64,000 nucleotides of DNA from Labyrinthula sp. Ha (lineage: Eukaryota; Sar; Bigyra; Labyrinthulida; Labyrinthulaceae), in NCBI GenBank assembly GCA_015227615.1, contig JAALGZ010000059.1:62001-126000 (forward strand), given 5' to 3'. Positions within the stretch are counted from its first letter, which is position 1. Every line of letters starts with the position of its first letter. The notes beneath the pieces were generated by a model that was not told where the DNA came from, made no database searches, and was given only the letters and a program-made list of their open reading frames with translations. Positions 1 through 12,260 of the stretch are shown here, piece after piece. Position numbers and translations under genes: made by a program.

Positions 1-3000
1 TCTATAGATTGGAATACCTGTATGGGCTGAAATCATATTGAAAACAAAGAAAACTAAAAGTACGGCCAAATGATTTACAAGAAGAGATTAATAGTTAATA
101 TAAGTACGTAAAACACATATTTTTGAAAATATTGAATAATGGGGGTGGCATAGCCATAATACCTAAATATACTCATAATAGTAACAAACCTGAATCAATG
201 TGAATAGGAAAAATAGCAAAGCAAATAAGAAGGAAATACAAAATCACAAGATTCATTTGATGAATTATGATTAAATTACATTATGCTCCTAACTACAGCA
301 ACTAGATATCCAATCTTTAGTCTCTGAATAACCAGCTTCTTGTTTATTCCTCATGAAGATAATTCATATCTGGATTCATCTAAGTTTTTTGTAATTTATA
401 ATATAAACTTAATGTCTCTCATAGTTGGCTGCGATCTTTTTCTACCTTTCTCAGACAAAAATCTTCTAGAGTATATAATCCGCATTATTAAAAATACTGA
501 TAAAAATAAAATAGTACCACGAAATTTAAACTCCGTATTTAGCATCAGTTTTACTCCATGGTGCTTCACTTTTGCTTTTAAGCATCGATTTTTTTAAGAA
601 TTATCAGGGAAATTTGTGTTCACTTTGAACCATTTGTTCATCAGAAGGTTCCGATAATTTTTCTTTCACTGTTATCATACTATTCACCAATTTTAAATAA
701 CATGGGAATTCAAATCCTAGGTAAAATAATTGCCGTGGACATATTTAAATAAACCAAAACTTCCATAACTTATTAACTTAATTCACATCATCATCAACGC
801 TTTTTCTTAGATGTTTCTTTGAGCAATATAGCTAAATGATTAATCTTGTGGTTTGAAACGCGCCCTATGATTCACTTCTCAGGGGGTGCAAATTCATTAT
901 ATTTTCCCCCATAAGAAACTTATTAGCTATCGTAGAAGACTCCGACTACTTGAATAAGGTGAATATGTCATATATTGCCATTGCCTCGAACAAAAAGAAC
1001 GTATTTTCTCATAGTTAACTAAGTTTGAGACAACCGCGAAACGTTATAGTAGATGGTTAATCCTAAAGGTTTACCTTAATAAAAAAATGATGTCATTGTT
1101 TATGAGTTCACGAACTTTAGGAACTTTTTCAGGAGGGAACTATTTGTAGAATGATAACCTTTACCTGTAACTACTTGCTGCCTCATGGTAACACCTTGCA
1201 CTAGAATATATTTGAGAAAATAAATAACTTAACATATTCAAAACATTTGCTTTTCCAAAGTAAATAGTATTTTAATGATATTGAAGTGACGAGGTAAGTG
1301 TATAATAATGTTATCTATTTTGATTGTACGACACAAGCACATTTTTTTCAATACCATTGCCGAGTCAAGGTATATTGGTATACAAGAAATTTAGCTAAAA
1401 CTTCTTACTCGAATACAAAGTTAATGATTGAATTGAAACTAATTCGATTTGTACTGCATTTAATCTTTATTTAGTGGGTTGGGCTCTTAAGTTTATACTT
1501 ACCTTTAGGTCTGTGATTAGAATCCTGCAGTGTGAATTGAATTCGTAAAATTTTGGAAGGATCCAGTAAACAGAAACCCTCGTTTATTTTTGCATTAGAT
1601 ATATTATTCTAGGTTTTTCGACTTCTTAGACGTTTTCTGCAAATAACTACAACTATCTTATTATTATTTTTGTCGTTTATAAGTTCAAGAAAATAAAAAT
1701 TGTACAGAATGTGTATTTTCTCTAGATATTTTCGAGCTCAGTTATTTTACTCTAATGAACTTAAGTTAATCATAATTCAAAGCTTTTTTTTCACCGTTAG
1801 TATTCTATTTACACGTTTTTATAACGATGTGCGTGAAAGAATTATACTCCCTCACTTCCTATACATTTCGTTCTGGATGGACTATTTCTGTAACAATATA
1901 TTAAAAAGAGCAAATATTGTATATTCCATTATATCTCAGGCTAATTGTTTCTTAAACCAAAGAAAAAATGAAAAGCTATTACATTGGACTGAAAAGACCG
2001 AGAAAAGGGCAATCAGTTTTTAAAGATCTGCTAAAATGTTTATTGACAGGGACCTTTGGTGTTGGTTCAAGTAATTTTCAACTAGGTTAACTCCAAGGTA
2101 TAACATAAAAGAAATGCAAATTTTCCATCCTAGAACGCCAAACGGCCACAAATCAAATCTTCAATCAGAAACGAGCATATATACCAAAAGTGCTTTTTTA
2201 CAATGGGAGATCAATTGATAAGGTTTGAGGAGAAACAGAATTTTACTACTACGGTGATTGATTATCAGAATGTAATGTTAACATAATGTTGAAGTGTCGA
2301 ATCTCTTTGGGGGAACATCTTCGGCTTGTAAATTAACTCTGCACAGTATATATAGGCAACATTTGGGTATGGGCTGAAGATGTACTATGAGAAAACGCTT
2401 AATGGTGATTATCCTTGCTATTATTAATGTTAGTTTTTGTGCGATTTTCCATCAAGCTAAATAGGATAATATCATTTGAACTGCTATAGATAAGTAGTGT
2501 TATTCCTTACTCATTAGTTGATTGAGGCAGATCATTAAACATGAAACTTTGTAAATTCTAGGAGAATTATAGTCAAGGGCTATCTATGAAGATGACAAAA
2601 TCTATGGATGAATTAATTTATATTGCTTTAATTTTACTTAGGTTTCAATGGCTAGGGGATTTATCATGTAACCTCTTTCTTTCAGCATCATTACATGCAT
2701 TGACAGATGTTCATGCGTTTATAACCAAATAGACGACAAAACGAACGTTTTAAAGAGTCCTTAATAATAGAAGGAAGTTCTTTATTTCATCAGGAGCAAG
2801 AGTATTCTGGGAACCCAAAAACTTGCTCTTAGTTTGGTCATCACCGATTCACACATGTTGTCCGAAAAAATTGTAACCTGAAGCATTGTGAAAAGGTCAG
2901 AGATTTTTTCAGATTAGTAGTATATGGCAAATTATTTTCATAGAAAACATTTTTAATTGATATTTACCTACTATATTGAAATGTATAAATCAGTGTCTGA

Positions 3001-3480
3001 CAGTTACTACTCTCTCAAGTTCACATGGTTTCAAAGAGCTCATGTCTAGCACTCAAATCATCAGCAAGACTTCAACATGGGCATTTAGTTGATTGATTGG
3101 AACTAATATATTCCAATTCATTGGAGTGGCGATTGGTATTAGAGCACATGAGTAGTAAAGGATGATGTCTTAGAAAATAGAGTTTAAACTAATTGCTTTT
3201 CATTGTACGTAACAATCTATTGCGGATATACCAATTAGAAGCTTAAGTTCTATTCACATCAAATTATTTCCGGTGCTTGGCACTCTTCTGGATTTAATTC
3301 AACCCCGCAAATGATATTCAAACCAGTCTCAATAAAATATCCTTACGTACAGATCCTGCCATAGCAAATAAAAGACGATCAAACTGAAAACTTTTCCCCG
3401 AGCATTAAAGGTTCAATCTTGTTTATAGCTGGGGCGGTAAGAGTGAAGATCATAGCACAAGACTGATATTTTTCTGGATG
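1..3480. other. gene-free AT-rich tract
   Basis: I see no convincing coding region, RNA gene or repeat pair here. Open frames are short, hydrophobic and without family motifs on either strand. The tract looks like decayed intergenic or old transposon DNA. Confidence 0.6.
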
Positions 3481-4450
3481 CTATATCTACTGCAATCGCC
3501 CCAACGGACCTAGCTGGCCCTTTCGGACTAGGTGAAAATTTCCTGGTTAGATCGGGAAATTTCAACTTTTCTGATATTCTAACAGCAAACTCATTTTTCT
3601 TATATTCATCTATGAATGTATAGAGGCCCGAACCTGTGCAACAGAGAAAATACCCACATGCTTGGAGGTTTTATCTTGCAATTTTCCACTTACCAGTAAA
3701 TTTTATTCTTGCGAATAAAGTTGCGTGTATCTATGGAACTTGCTTTCCAAGTAGTGGTTATCAATTTTGACCAGCTCATTAGCCCAAGAGACAGCTATGT
3801 TGCCATTACTGTTGTGGGGAAAACTCTTAGGAAAATAGACCCCTTAGATTTCCTGCCTTTAATCTTGATACATAGTGTCTCTTCCCGAGCAATCTCCACA
3901 CTGCTATGAAAATAATTCTATTGTTGAAAATCAGTGTAAATTACTCTCATGATTCAAGAGAGGTTGGAAGTGTTACCTAGCTGGGAAGTTTTCCGTTCCA
4001 GAATAAACGATATTATCTTAGCAGCTTGAAGATGGGTTGGAATTTGCAGCGAGCCTATGACTATGATAGCTCAAATTTCCTTTTGGACAAAATATTAGAA
4101 GTAATAGGTAGTACTTAACATTCCTCTTCTTTTAGCATCCCTGACAAGGTTTCTCTAAAATGGACCCAGAATGCTCTTTCTAACTGATAGCTCAGATGTA
4201 TATCAGACACCTACAAAATTGGTTCCCTGATATTCTTGACATTTGAACACCTGGTGCTTAAGATTACCCTCAAGCAAGCATTTAATGAGTTCGCTCTTTG
4301 GCTTCTACAGAATTAGTTGGGCTGTTGGAAGTCATGGTACCTTAACTAACCAGCTTTGTTTCAAGCACAAGAAACGAGCTTCTACCACTGATAGGAAGCG
4401 AACAGGAAGCTATTATGTTCTTGAGCAATTGCTTGAGTAGAAACATCTTT
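3480..4450 (+). mobile_element. possible old Ty1/copia relic
   Basis: This stretch is slightly richer in GC than its surroundings. The frame near 4.25-4.44 kb reads FYRISWAVGS and later TTDRKRTGSYYVL, which recalls the GYSDADWAG and DRKSTSGYVFxL blocks of copia RNase H. The resemblance is weak and no terminal repeats were found. If real, it is a fossil with many breaks. Confidence 0.22.
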
Positions 4451-5765
4451 AAATCTCAACACACAAAATCGGGTTGGATGGGAAAATTTGGTACATAGTT
4501 AAGTTTCAATGTTTTCTTCCCAAATGTTCTTAAGCGTTAATAGGGCGGCAATTCAAAAAGAAAGTAACAGTATATAAATTAAAATTAGCTTATTTTGAGG
4601 GTTGGACTGATAATAGTTGACTACTAAAGTCTCACTATAAAACTCCTTCTTTCAAACGATGCACAAAATAACCTGGTCATATTTCAGTCTTCGGGATATT
4701 ATTACTGTTCTTATACGATTTTTGGTTGAATATAACATAGTTTATTCATGTGCAAAGTATAACAGAAAAAAACGAGAATTGTCTCGAGATTCCTGCTCTG
4801 ATATCACATCTATATATATCTTTATCAAAAATAACGTTACATAACGTCAAAAATCTTATCCCATATTCTTGTTCCATATACCATTTGGAATAGACACTTC
4901 TTAGTTCCAAACACTCATTTCCACAGTTACCCACTAGAATTTCATTATTTTGTTTACCCCATCCACGAACGCCAGACTTCATCCTACGACCAGTCGTGCC
5001 TTGTGACTTTGTATCATCTTTCCCATCTCATATATTACACGTTGTTCTAGCCTTGAAGTTGTATTTACTCACTTATTTCTTCCGCTGTACAGCGCAAATT
5101 AACTATAACAGGCTAATTTTAGGGTCATCTCAATGGCAACAAACACTTACAACAATTTATATGACAAACACGAGAATTTCCTTTACATTGATTAAAAGCT
5201 TTTCACCATCCCTATATTTTTAATTCGTTAGTCCAATGTTTTGTTGTCTTTGAAAAGTTTTCTCACTTTTCTAATTCCGGTTAGATTTATTGTTCAATTC
5301 CATTCCTTAAGATTAAAAAACTAAGAAAAAATGTTCCATGAACCATTTTGAGCATATTATTCCAATATTTTTCATGGAAAGTATTCCTATAAAAATATTA
5401 AATAATGTTTATCTTAATATGAATGACATCGAGCAAAATATATAATTTTTCGTAAAGTGTGTTTTGGTTGATTGTCTCTAATAGACAAAACACTGCCGAT
5501 ATCTTGTTAGTAATATCTACCCATCAGTATTGTAATAACATTCCGTACCATTAGGGCAAGACCAAACATAACTTTCAAGGGATAATTTTGAGCTAGTTGC
5601 GATAGGTAATCATTAAAACTGCGTAACTTTTAACAATATTAAATAGATTTAAAGTAAAACTGATGAATTAATGCTAATTTTTATGATTATAATATCATCC
5701 CTTAGCAAGATTTCAACACAGCTTGATTTATCTCATAAGAAAAACTGTAGTTCTAAGTCTATTTT
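4451..5765. other. gene-free tract
   Basis: Nothing recognised. Several 60-80 codon frames overlap each other on both strands without motifs or gene-like composition. Confidence 0.55.
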
Positions 5766-5875
5766 GGCTCGGGGGCTATTCGGATGATAGAAATCCAGCG
5801 GTCTTAAAGGCCGGCTATAAACGTTCCATTTACCCTTTCTGTTGTTATGTAGGGCTTAAACGCACCGAACGAGCC
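5766..5875 (+). ncRNA. possible structured RNA or inverted-repeat relic
   Basis: A GC-rich island in very AT-rich DNA is bounded by complementary ends, GGCTCG at 5766-5771 and CGAGCC at 5870-5875. Inside, the stretch from AGCGGTC to GGCCGGCT around a TTAAA loop can form a second hairpin. The layout could be a closed stem ncRNA of about 110 nt or the tips of a small inverted-repeat element. No known RNA family was recognised, and the strand is arbitrary. Confidence 0.25.
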
Positions 5876-6687
5876 TCGGTACGTAAATTATAACCATTAA
5901 GCCAGATCTGCTAACAATTGTAACTACTAAAAGTTTCTATAGAAACGTTCAAGTGTATAATCTTTCCAGTCAACCTTTCATTTTCGCGTTGTTCACTTTT
6001 GCATTCTGATCTGTTTTTCTATATTTAGTAAAAAAAGTTTATAAGAAAATTGAAATAATTTGAGGTCGAATCAAGTACGTTTTCCTTAACCCGAGGAATA
6101 AAATCCAAACTCGTCGAACCCGTAGCTCATCACTACTTAAGCATCGACTTGCAAGAGACTAAACAAAATGCTGTTCTAACTCAAAATCTACCATCTCCCT
6201 TTTATGTTATCCAAGATATTTCAAGTCTTGTCTTTAAAATTTTTTTCTGTATTTCACTTAAGAGTTCTAATTATACTTACTTTAAACCTAGTTCATTTTT
6301 CTTATAAAAATTATTTAATAATTTCTTAATTCTATATTTTTATATATTTTTTTTATATAATAATAAATTGTATATTATTTTTACCATTAACAGATAACCG
6401 TTACCGATATATTATTTTATATTTTAGTTCTGAAATACCAATAAATATATCTCATTAAAAGAATAAACACAAGTTATATATCTGGATAAAACAAAAACGA
6501 CTATATTTGTGAAACGTAAGATTGGTTTATTATTAATTAATATGTACGAAATATACGCTGTATAAATTAAAGCAATCAAAATAAAGAGTGGAACAAAAAA
6601 ACATCCGTGTTACAAAAAAGGAATAAAAGTACACTATAAAACCAAATAAAAGAAAACTGTGTTATTTAATAAACATTCAGTTAAGAT
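5876..6687. promoter_or_regulatory. upstream region of the 6.69 kb gene
   Basis: There is no gene here. The last 400 bases are extremely A/T-rich, with homopolymer runs and a CCGTTACCG-like site near 6.39 kb that resembles Myb-type sites. Transcription of the gene starting at 6688 must begin in this stretch, but no unambiguous TATA or initiator element can be chosen. Confidence 0.3.
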
Positions 6688-8076
6688 ATGTCAAACTCAC
6701 AAGAAGAACAAGAAGAGGATTCAACACAATTATTATACCAAAAGTTTAAGGATGCGATATTTTTTGTAGCAGAAAACCAGTCTCGTTTTACACAACAAAA
6801 ACTGACTAAACTGGAAAACTTAAAAGAATCAATATTTCGGGAACTTAAACAAAGAAAAAAAGAAAAAGAAAGTTTTAATCCAACAGAATCTTTTGTAAAA
6901 GCAAAACTTGTTTATCAGAGGTCACCAGATGATTCTCTTGGATATATGTCAAATACAACGTTTCTTTCTTCTTTTTCTTCTGGTTCTCTTGCTAAACCCA
7001 GATTTTCAAATTTTTCAAATTTCTCTCGTTTATCTTCCCAATTATTTTCTGGTGGAACAAAAGGAAAAAGTTTTTTAGAAAAATTAAAAAAATATATTGA
7101 TTTAGTTATTCAAAGTTTTCCTGAAACTTCACGTTTATTATCATACAAATATGAAAAGTCTAATTTTAATATTGCTTTAACAAAAACTTTTTTTGAGGAA
7201 ATAGAAACAGAAAACTTATTAAAAAAAGCTGATATTATGACATTTGAGAGTTTATATATTCGTTTAGGAAGTTTCTATAGAGATAAAGATAAAAAACAAC
7301 TTGAATTTGGTATTGGTGAAATTGTAAAATTTGGTGTAAACTTTGGTGAAGAAGAATTGGATAAAAAATTAAAAGAAAAATATGATTTAAGTTTAACAGA
7401 GTTTGAAAAGGATAAAATAGCTATGAGAAAACTAGAAAGAAAACAACTTCGAGATGCAAAAAAAAGACAAAAGAGATTAATACGAAAAGAAAAAGATAAG
7501 AATAAGAAAAGGTGGAGACAAAGATTATATAGATACTTTAGTCTTGTAGATGATAGTATGTTGTTAGAAGATTTTTCTAGTTTTATTCATTACGCAGAAA
7601 AAAAAGGAAGATCTGATTTAAATCAGAAACTTGCATTAAAATATGGAGTTGATTTAGATAGTATAAAAACAATTCCTGAAGAAGAGAAAATACAAATGAA
7701 AAAAAAATTTAGTTCTGAAGCATTTGATGAAGCAGCTGAAGAAAATTTACATTTTATTAAGCTATTTTATGCAAAATATCAACCTGGAAGAGTTCTTGAT
7801 GGATCTTTTATTAAAGTTTATGAATGGTCAAAAAGAAATGGTTTAGATAGTTTGGAAGAAGAATTACAAAAAAGATTTAAAACTTCGTTTTATGAGTTTT
7901 GTGAAATAGTTAAAAGTTTAAAAGAAGAATTAATAAATTTTTATACAAAAATAGATAAAAAAGTATTAAATCAAGATCGTTTTGAAAAAGTTTTAGTTTG
8001 GGCTTTAGGAAATGATAGAAGTGGATTAAATGTTCAGTTATTTAATAAATATCAAAAAAATTTGAATACAATTTAA
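6688..8076 (+). CDS. unknown protein with four ~43-residue FYxKY/LxxKY repeats
   Basis: This is a 462-residue single-exon protein starting at the first ATG after an A-rich leader and ending in TAA. Residues 1-60 are acidic and then basic helix, and 85-125 are Ser/Phe-rich. From about residue 190 the chain holds four degenerate repeats of 43 residues (about 191-234, 279-322, 357-400, 414-457). Each begins L..FY or RYF, and most end L..KY or K[RY]. Between repeats 1 and 2 lies a very basic helix (residues 240-278). The pattern recalls the FYxKYxPxKV...LxxxLxxKYG repeats known from kinetoplastid and stramenopile proteins of unknown role; that link is inference. There is no signal peptide or membrane segment. 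It converges on the prefoldin gene with only 4 nt between the two stop codons. Confidence 0.85.
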   Translation: MSNSQEEQEEDSTQLLYQKFKDAIFFVAENQSRFTQQKLTKLENLKESIFRELKQRKKEKESFNPTESFVKAKLVYQRSPDDSLGYMSNTTFLSSFSSGSLAKPRFSNFSNFSRLSSQLFSGGTKGKSFLEKLKKYIDLVIQSFPETSRLLSYKYEKSNFNIALTKTFFEEIETENLLKKADIMTFESLYIRLGSFYRDKDKKQLEFGIGEIVKFGVNFGEEELDKKLKEKYDLSLTEFEKDKIAMRKLERKQLRDAKKRQKRLIRKEKDKNKKRWRQRLYRYFSLVDDSMLLEDFSSFIHYAEKKGRSDLNQKLALKYGVDLDSIKTIPEEEKIQMKKKFSSEAFDEAAEENLHFIKLFYAKYQPGRVLDGSFIKVYEWSKRNGLDSLEEELQKRFKTSFYEFCEIVKSLKEELINFYTKIDKKVLNQDRFEKVLVWALGNDRSGLNVQLFNKYQKNLNTI

Positions 8077-8080
8077 AATG

Positions 8081-8494
8081 TTAATATTCTAAATTTATTT
8101 GTTTACCAAATATTGAATATAATTCTGTTTTTAATACTTTTTGTTCTGCACTTAGACTAGTATGTTTTCCTTCCAAGGAATTTAGTTTCTCAGTTAATCT
8201 CTCACGTTTTTCTTCCAAAGCAACAGTAAAATCTTCTTCACTCATTTTATAAAATGTTGTTCCAATTTTATTCGAAACTTTTTCTAAAGAATCTGCCATC
8301 ATAATTTCTTGTTCTGCATCTTCAAGTTCATCCAACTGTTTTTGAATATCTTTCTTTTGTTGTTCAATTTCAAGTAATTTATTCGTATTTCGCCCAAACA
8401 AACATATTTTATTCTGATCTTTTTCAGTTACCTAAGAATTATTATATATATGATTTTATTGTACTGGAATATCTTCTTCAATGATTTCTGTCAT
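8081..8494 (-). CDS. PFDN4: prefoldin subunit 4, two exons
   Basis: This is a subunit of the hexameric prefoldin chaperone, which passes unfolded actin and tubulin to the TRiC/CCT chaperonin. Exon 1 (8494-8465) encodes MTEIIEEDIP and exon 2 (8431-8081) the rest, giving about 126 residues against 130-135 in animals and fungi. The second exon matches the family block by block: VTEKDQNKI for the VTFEDQQKIN start, then FGRNT, then LEDAEQEIMMAD in the first helix-hairpin junction, KIGTTF, and the conserved end LYSIFGKQINLEY. Without splicing the frame would lack the conserved VTxxDQxKI start, so the intron decides the start site. Two coiled-coil helices flank the hairpin, as expected for a beta-type prefoldin. 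It is the only spliced gene I could show in the window. Confidence 0.9.
8432..8464 (-). other. 33-nt GT..AG intron in the prefoldin gene
   Basis: Read on the minus strand, the intron runs from GTACAATAAA to AATTCTTAG. It contains an in-frame TAA and joins codons CCA and GTA in phase 0, restoring the conserved prefoldin N-terminus. At 33 nt it is among the shorter spliceosomal introns known in eukaryotes. No clear branch point is visible beyond A/T-rich sequence. Confidence 0.85.
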
Positions 8495-10569
8495 CTTTTT
8501 TTTTGCTCCTTTGATTTATAATGTAGTATTTTGCAATTTGAGTGTATTTTGGGGAAATAACCGGAAGGCTATACATTTCGAAGGATAGAGTGGAATACAT
8601 TAGGACAAGTGGCCTTTAATGAATATATATGGAACATAATAAGAAACAAACTAAAATATATATTGAAGCTTTTAGTTAAATAATTTAAACAGGGTGCAAA
8701 ATAAGTTGTCATAAATATAATGTCGTCAGGCAGGATACTGTAATATGCCTAGGATCAATTCTTGTCTTAGTTTGAAGGGTAGTAGTAGCATGCACGTAAC
8801 TGAAATTAGGCTATGAAAAGATATGTTCCAATTTAAAATTCAAAATAGTATATGTCAATAATCATCTTGGTATTGTTCGTTTCCTCCGAAAAATAGCACC
8901 TGTAAATTATATGGGTTTAACATTACATTTAGCGTTGTTCTAGAAAATTCTCAATAAATGTCGGTAGTTATATCCTCAACAAAATATAAGTTATGCTTTA
9001 ATTATGAGTCATACCTAATTTTTCTAGCTAATCTGAATAGTACAGACGCCACAGTATGAAGGTTTAGTAGAAATAGTAACCTTAATGAATATATTTGATG
9101 GACGATTGGTCAAATTAATTATTTGGTTGTTATGAACAAGTTCCAGAGTTACTGCTATTCAAGAAGGTAGTACCATATATGATTCATAATATTGTGTGCA
9201 AAGTTTTGTTTGACGGAATATTATAAACAGTGAATACGAACAAGCTAGGGTAGGGTGGCCAACAACGAGCAAAATACAATTGTGAATTATCTTCATAATA
9301 GCTATGATCAGATTGTGAAGTGTAGATCTTACATATATCATTATGCTGAGCTAAAAAAATAATTAGGTTCTAAGATTAAAAGCTCAACAGCTGAATTTCA
9401 CTAATATCCAGAGCATTCATAATATCGAAGATTTAGATATTTTTATTCCTATCCTAGCATCTATTTTTCTAGTTAAGCATTGCACACTGAACTATTTTGT
9501 AGAAAGTGTTAAAAATCTAAAATTTTCCATGGAAATACTTTTTTTCTTCATCACATGTTCTCCAAGATATCCTGGCGATTCTCAAATACCATAAACTTTC
9601 TTGGGAATTTCAAATGTTTAAGGGTTGGTTTCCGGGACAAGTTATCTTGAAATTTTTATGATCTGAAACTTAAATTAATTTTTAAGGTTTTCTATGTCAG
9701 AAATTATATCGAGTTCTTTGAGAAGGCGATTATTAGCATTTCGTTTCTCTTTTTAGAATTCTAATAATTCAGAAGAAGACCTAAAGGAGAAACTATTTGC
9801 AAAAACTCACAATCTGAAAACATGATATTCCTTATTGGGGTAAACCTTTGATGATACTACAGAAACCAAAGATAACGTAATTCATCGAGTATGTCAAAAG
9901 GACAAAATTAGTTAAAAACCTTTAATTTATGTCACAAAGTTACATAATATTCAGCCGCAAAAATTTACCTTCAAGGTAATTTTTTCTTAGTAACTACAGA
10001 TTTTCGTGTGACACTGACACATTAATCAAATTACTTGAACTCAAAATCTTATTTTGGGTATACTAGAGTATAAATACTGGGTAAATGTACTGTAATTATG
10101 GACAGTTCTAAAGTATAAAGAAGTCATATGAACAAAGTAGTACAATTCTCTGCATTTGAAGAATTCAACAGGAAAACATCGACAAAGCATACTAGAATTT
10201 TGAAAAATATCAAATTAATTGGTAATATTGGTGGTAACACATAGGAACCTAACTAAAATATACCTATTGATAGGTTTTAATGAGATATTTAACAATATGG
10301 CTACTATTATATTTAGATGAGAAAGTCAGATAAGATTCCCTTCTTTGATGATGACTACGTAAAGGTGAGGAAAATACCTATTTCTACGAAAAATTTATCA
10401 AACGGAATAGACTCTGTGCTTTATTGAATTGGATTCAGGGCTGGCGCATATTCCTACTTTACTAGAGTTGTATGTCAGTAATATTCTTCATCGAATTTAT
10501 TTCGCATAGGTCTTTCATACCAACTTCATGATATTCATATAGTATTATCGTAAATAGACGGGCATTAAA
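8495..10569. other. gene-free tract
   Basis: Nothing recognised. Apart from the first bases, which must hold the prefoldin promoter, this is AT-rich decayed DNA with only short unsupported frames. Confidence 0.55.
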
Positions 10570-10700
10570 CTTTATCTCCATTCGTCACAATAGAAATCCT
10601 AGAAGAACAAGTGCTTCTAAAGTTAAGCAGGCATGGAAGTTACTGAATGTAGTAATAGTCCCATGGCTGAGTGAGATAACTATATTCGAACGAGTACTAT
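10570..10700 (+). rRNA. 5S rRNA-like sequence, probably a relic
   Basis: The string AAGTTAAGCAGG at 10619-10630 matches the universal 5S core AAGYTAAGCAGG. It is followed at about the right spacing by TAGTAATAG and CATGGCTGAG, which resemble the 5S blocks TTAGTACTTGG and ATGGGAGAC. The preceding AGAAGAACAAGTGCTTC could be the helix III region. The 5' and 3' ends do not pair convincingly, so this is more likely a pseudogene or a 5S-derived repeat head than a working gene. Confidence 0.3.
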
Positions 10701-11883
10701 GTTCTTGTTGAGCTCTTTCTGTAATGAGAGTTAATGAGCAAGGCTCTGACCATGTATTTCGCATGAGGAATGTTTTTAGCAGTATACTGCTAAAATTGCA
10801 ATCTTCTAACTAGAATAGGTATATCGATCCTCAAGATCTAAAATTGTAGCTTCAAATAAAGAAGCTACTGCTATGATAGGAACATAGAAAATGAATAGGC
10901 AATTGGTATAAAAAACGTTTTCAGTAGCTGTTTAAGATATGTTCTACTAAAGTTTCCACGATGATATTTGAATTTATAATGGTAAGTTTTAGTGAAAATT
11001 AAAAATCTAATGCGAAAAAAGCAACCAATTTAAGTTATAAATTATTACGGAAAGTTCATTCATGCTTCACGAATGAAGAAATTAAAATAGTTTACAATTA
11101 ACCAAATATTGCAAGTTATATAGTTACACTTTCATCTGAAACCTCATAAATCAATAAAAGCTTTCTCTTTGGCTTGGCTTGGCTGAAGTTATGTCCTTAG
11201 ATGCCCAGGCTCAAAAAACTGGGTGCCAACATTCAGTTTTTGAAAAAACGGACAGCCTGAGTTGAGGTGAAGTAGGTTCGAGTAAGTAAATGAGAAAGTC
11301 GAGCCAAATCAAATTATCATAATGGAAAATGATTGGACATCAATAATAAAGAGTCATCACAGAGAACATAAAACATGGTCGAAGAAAAAATTGGCTGATT
11401 AGATATAAGAAGACTGAATACAGGAAGTACTAATACAATAAAAAGTTATAAATCGGATAATTTACAGAGTAATTAGGTAACTCGAGTTACCTTTTTTTAA
11501 ATAATACGAAGCACAAGTAGTGAATTTAACATGATTTACTGCCACATGGAGAATCTGTACCTGAAAGAATATTATGCTACAACCACTATACTTGAGAAGA
11601 ACCATAAATTTTCCATGACTGATATTGACTTGAGATAATATCATTTTACGTGTTTTCTTTAGGCATCCCGGACAACATAATTAAGTAGCTATAAATAAAG
11701 AGCACAGAAAAAGGTTGCTGAAAACTACTCTAAAAAACATGTGGGTAGGATTGTTTTTGGTCAGAGTTTTTGTAAGTATATTTTAAATCCAAAAAATAAT
11801 AGAAAATTTTCATTCTAATTTGATTATAGTGTTGCTGACCTTATGTAGGATTTCCTATATTTCATTATTTTCTATCTTGTTTA
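10701..11883. other. gene-free tract
   Basis: No gene seen. A GGCTTGGCTTGGCTG run near 11.17 kb is the only local oddity. Confidence 0.5.
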
Positions 11884-12260
11884 TTAGAGAGCATCCTCCG
11901 AGGACCCTAATCTAAAATCTAACACTGCGTATGTAAGTACTGGCCAAAACACTGAATTGAAATTAAATATAGACCAAAATTCTTGAATATCGTGCAAAGA
12001 GCATAACCAAGGTATAATATTCCACTTTCGGCCAAGAATAATAATCCAGAAACTTTGCCTATGCGTATAATTCAAAACTTGTTCCGCAAGAGATGTTAAA
12101 CGCACGAGATAATCTAAATCTAGGCATCCATTGCCAAAGACTTTCATTTATGTTAAGAACTTCATGTTTCTTACTTGAAACGTGTTGTCTTAATTCTATT
12201 GCAAACATCGACCGCATAGTTTTATTTTCAGCATGTGCTTTTGTTGGTTTCACATGGTAG
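11884..12260 (-). mobile_element. possible old Ty1/copia relic
   Basis: On the minus strand the sequence around 12.13 kb reads NINESLWQW, with LDLDYLVRLTSLAEQV nearby. This recalls the LWHxRLGHL...L block in front of the copia integrase. It looks like a short, old, much-broken pol fragment. No LTRs were found. Confidence 0.25.

Noticed and set aside
1475-1540. tRNA-like string with GTGGGTTGGGC and GATTAGAATCC
   Set aside because: No acceptor or anticodon stem can be formed.
4746-5223. Overlapping 60-80 codon frames on both strands
   Set aside because: Mutually overlapping, without motifs or consistent composition.
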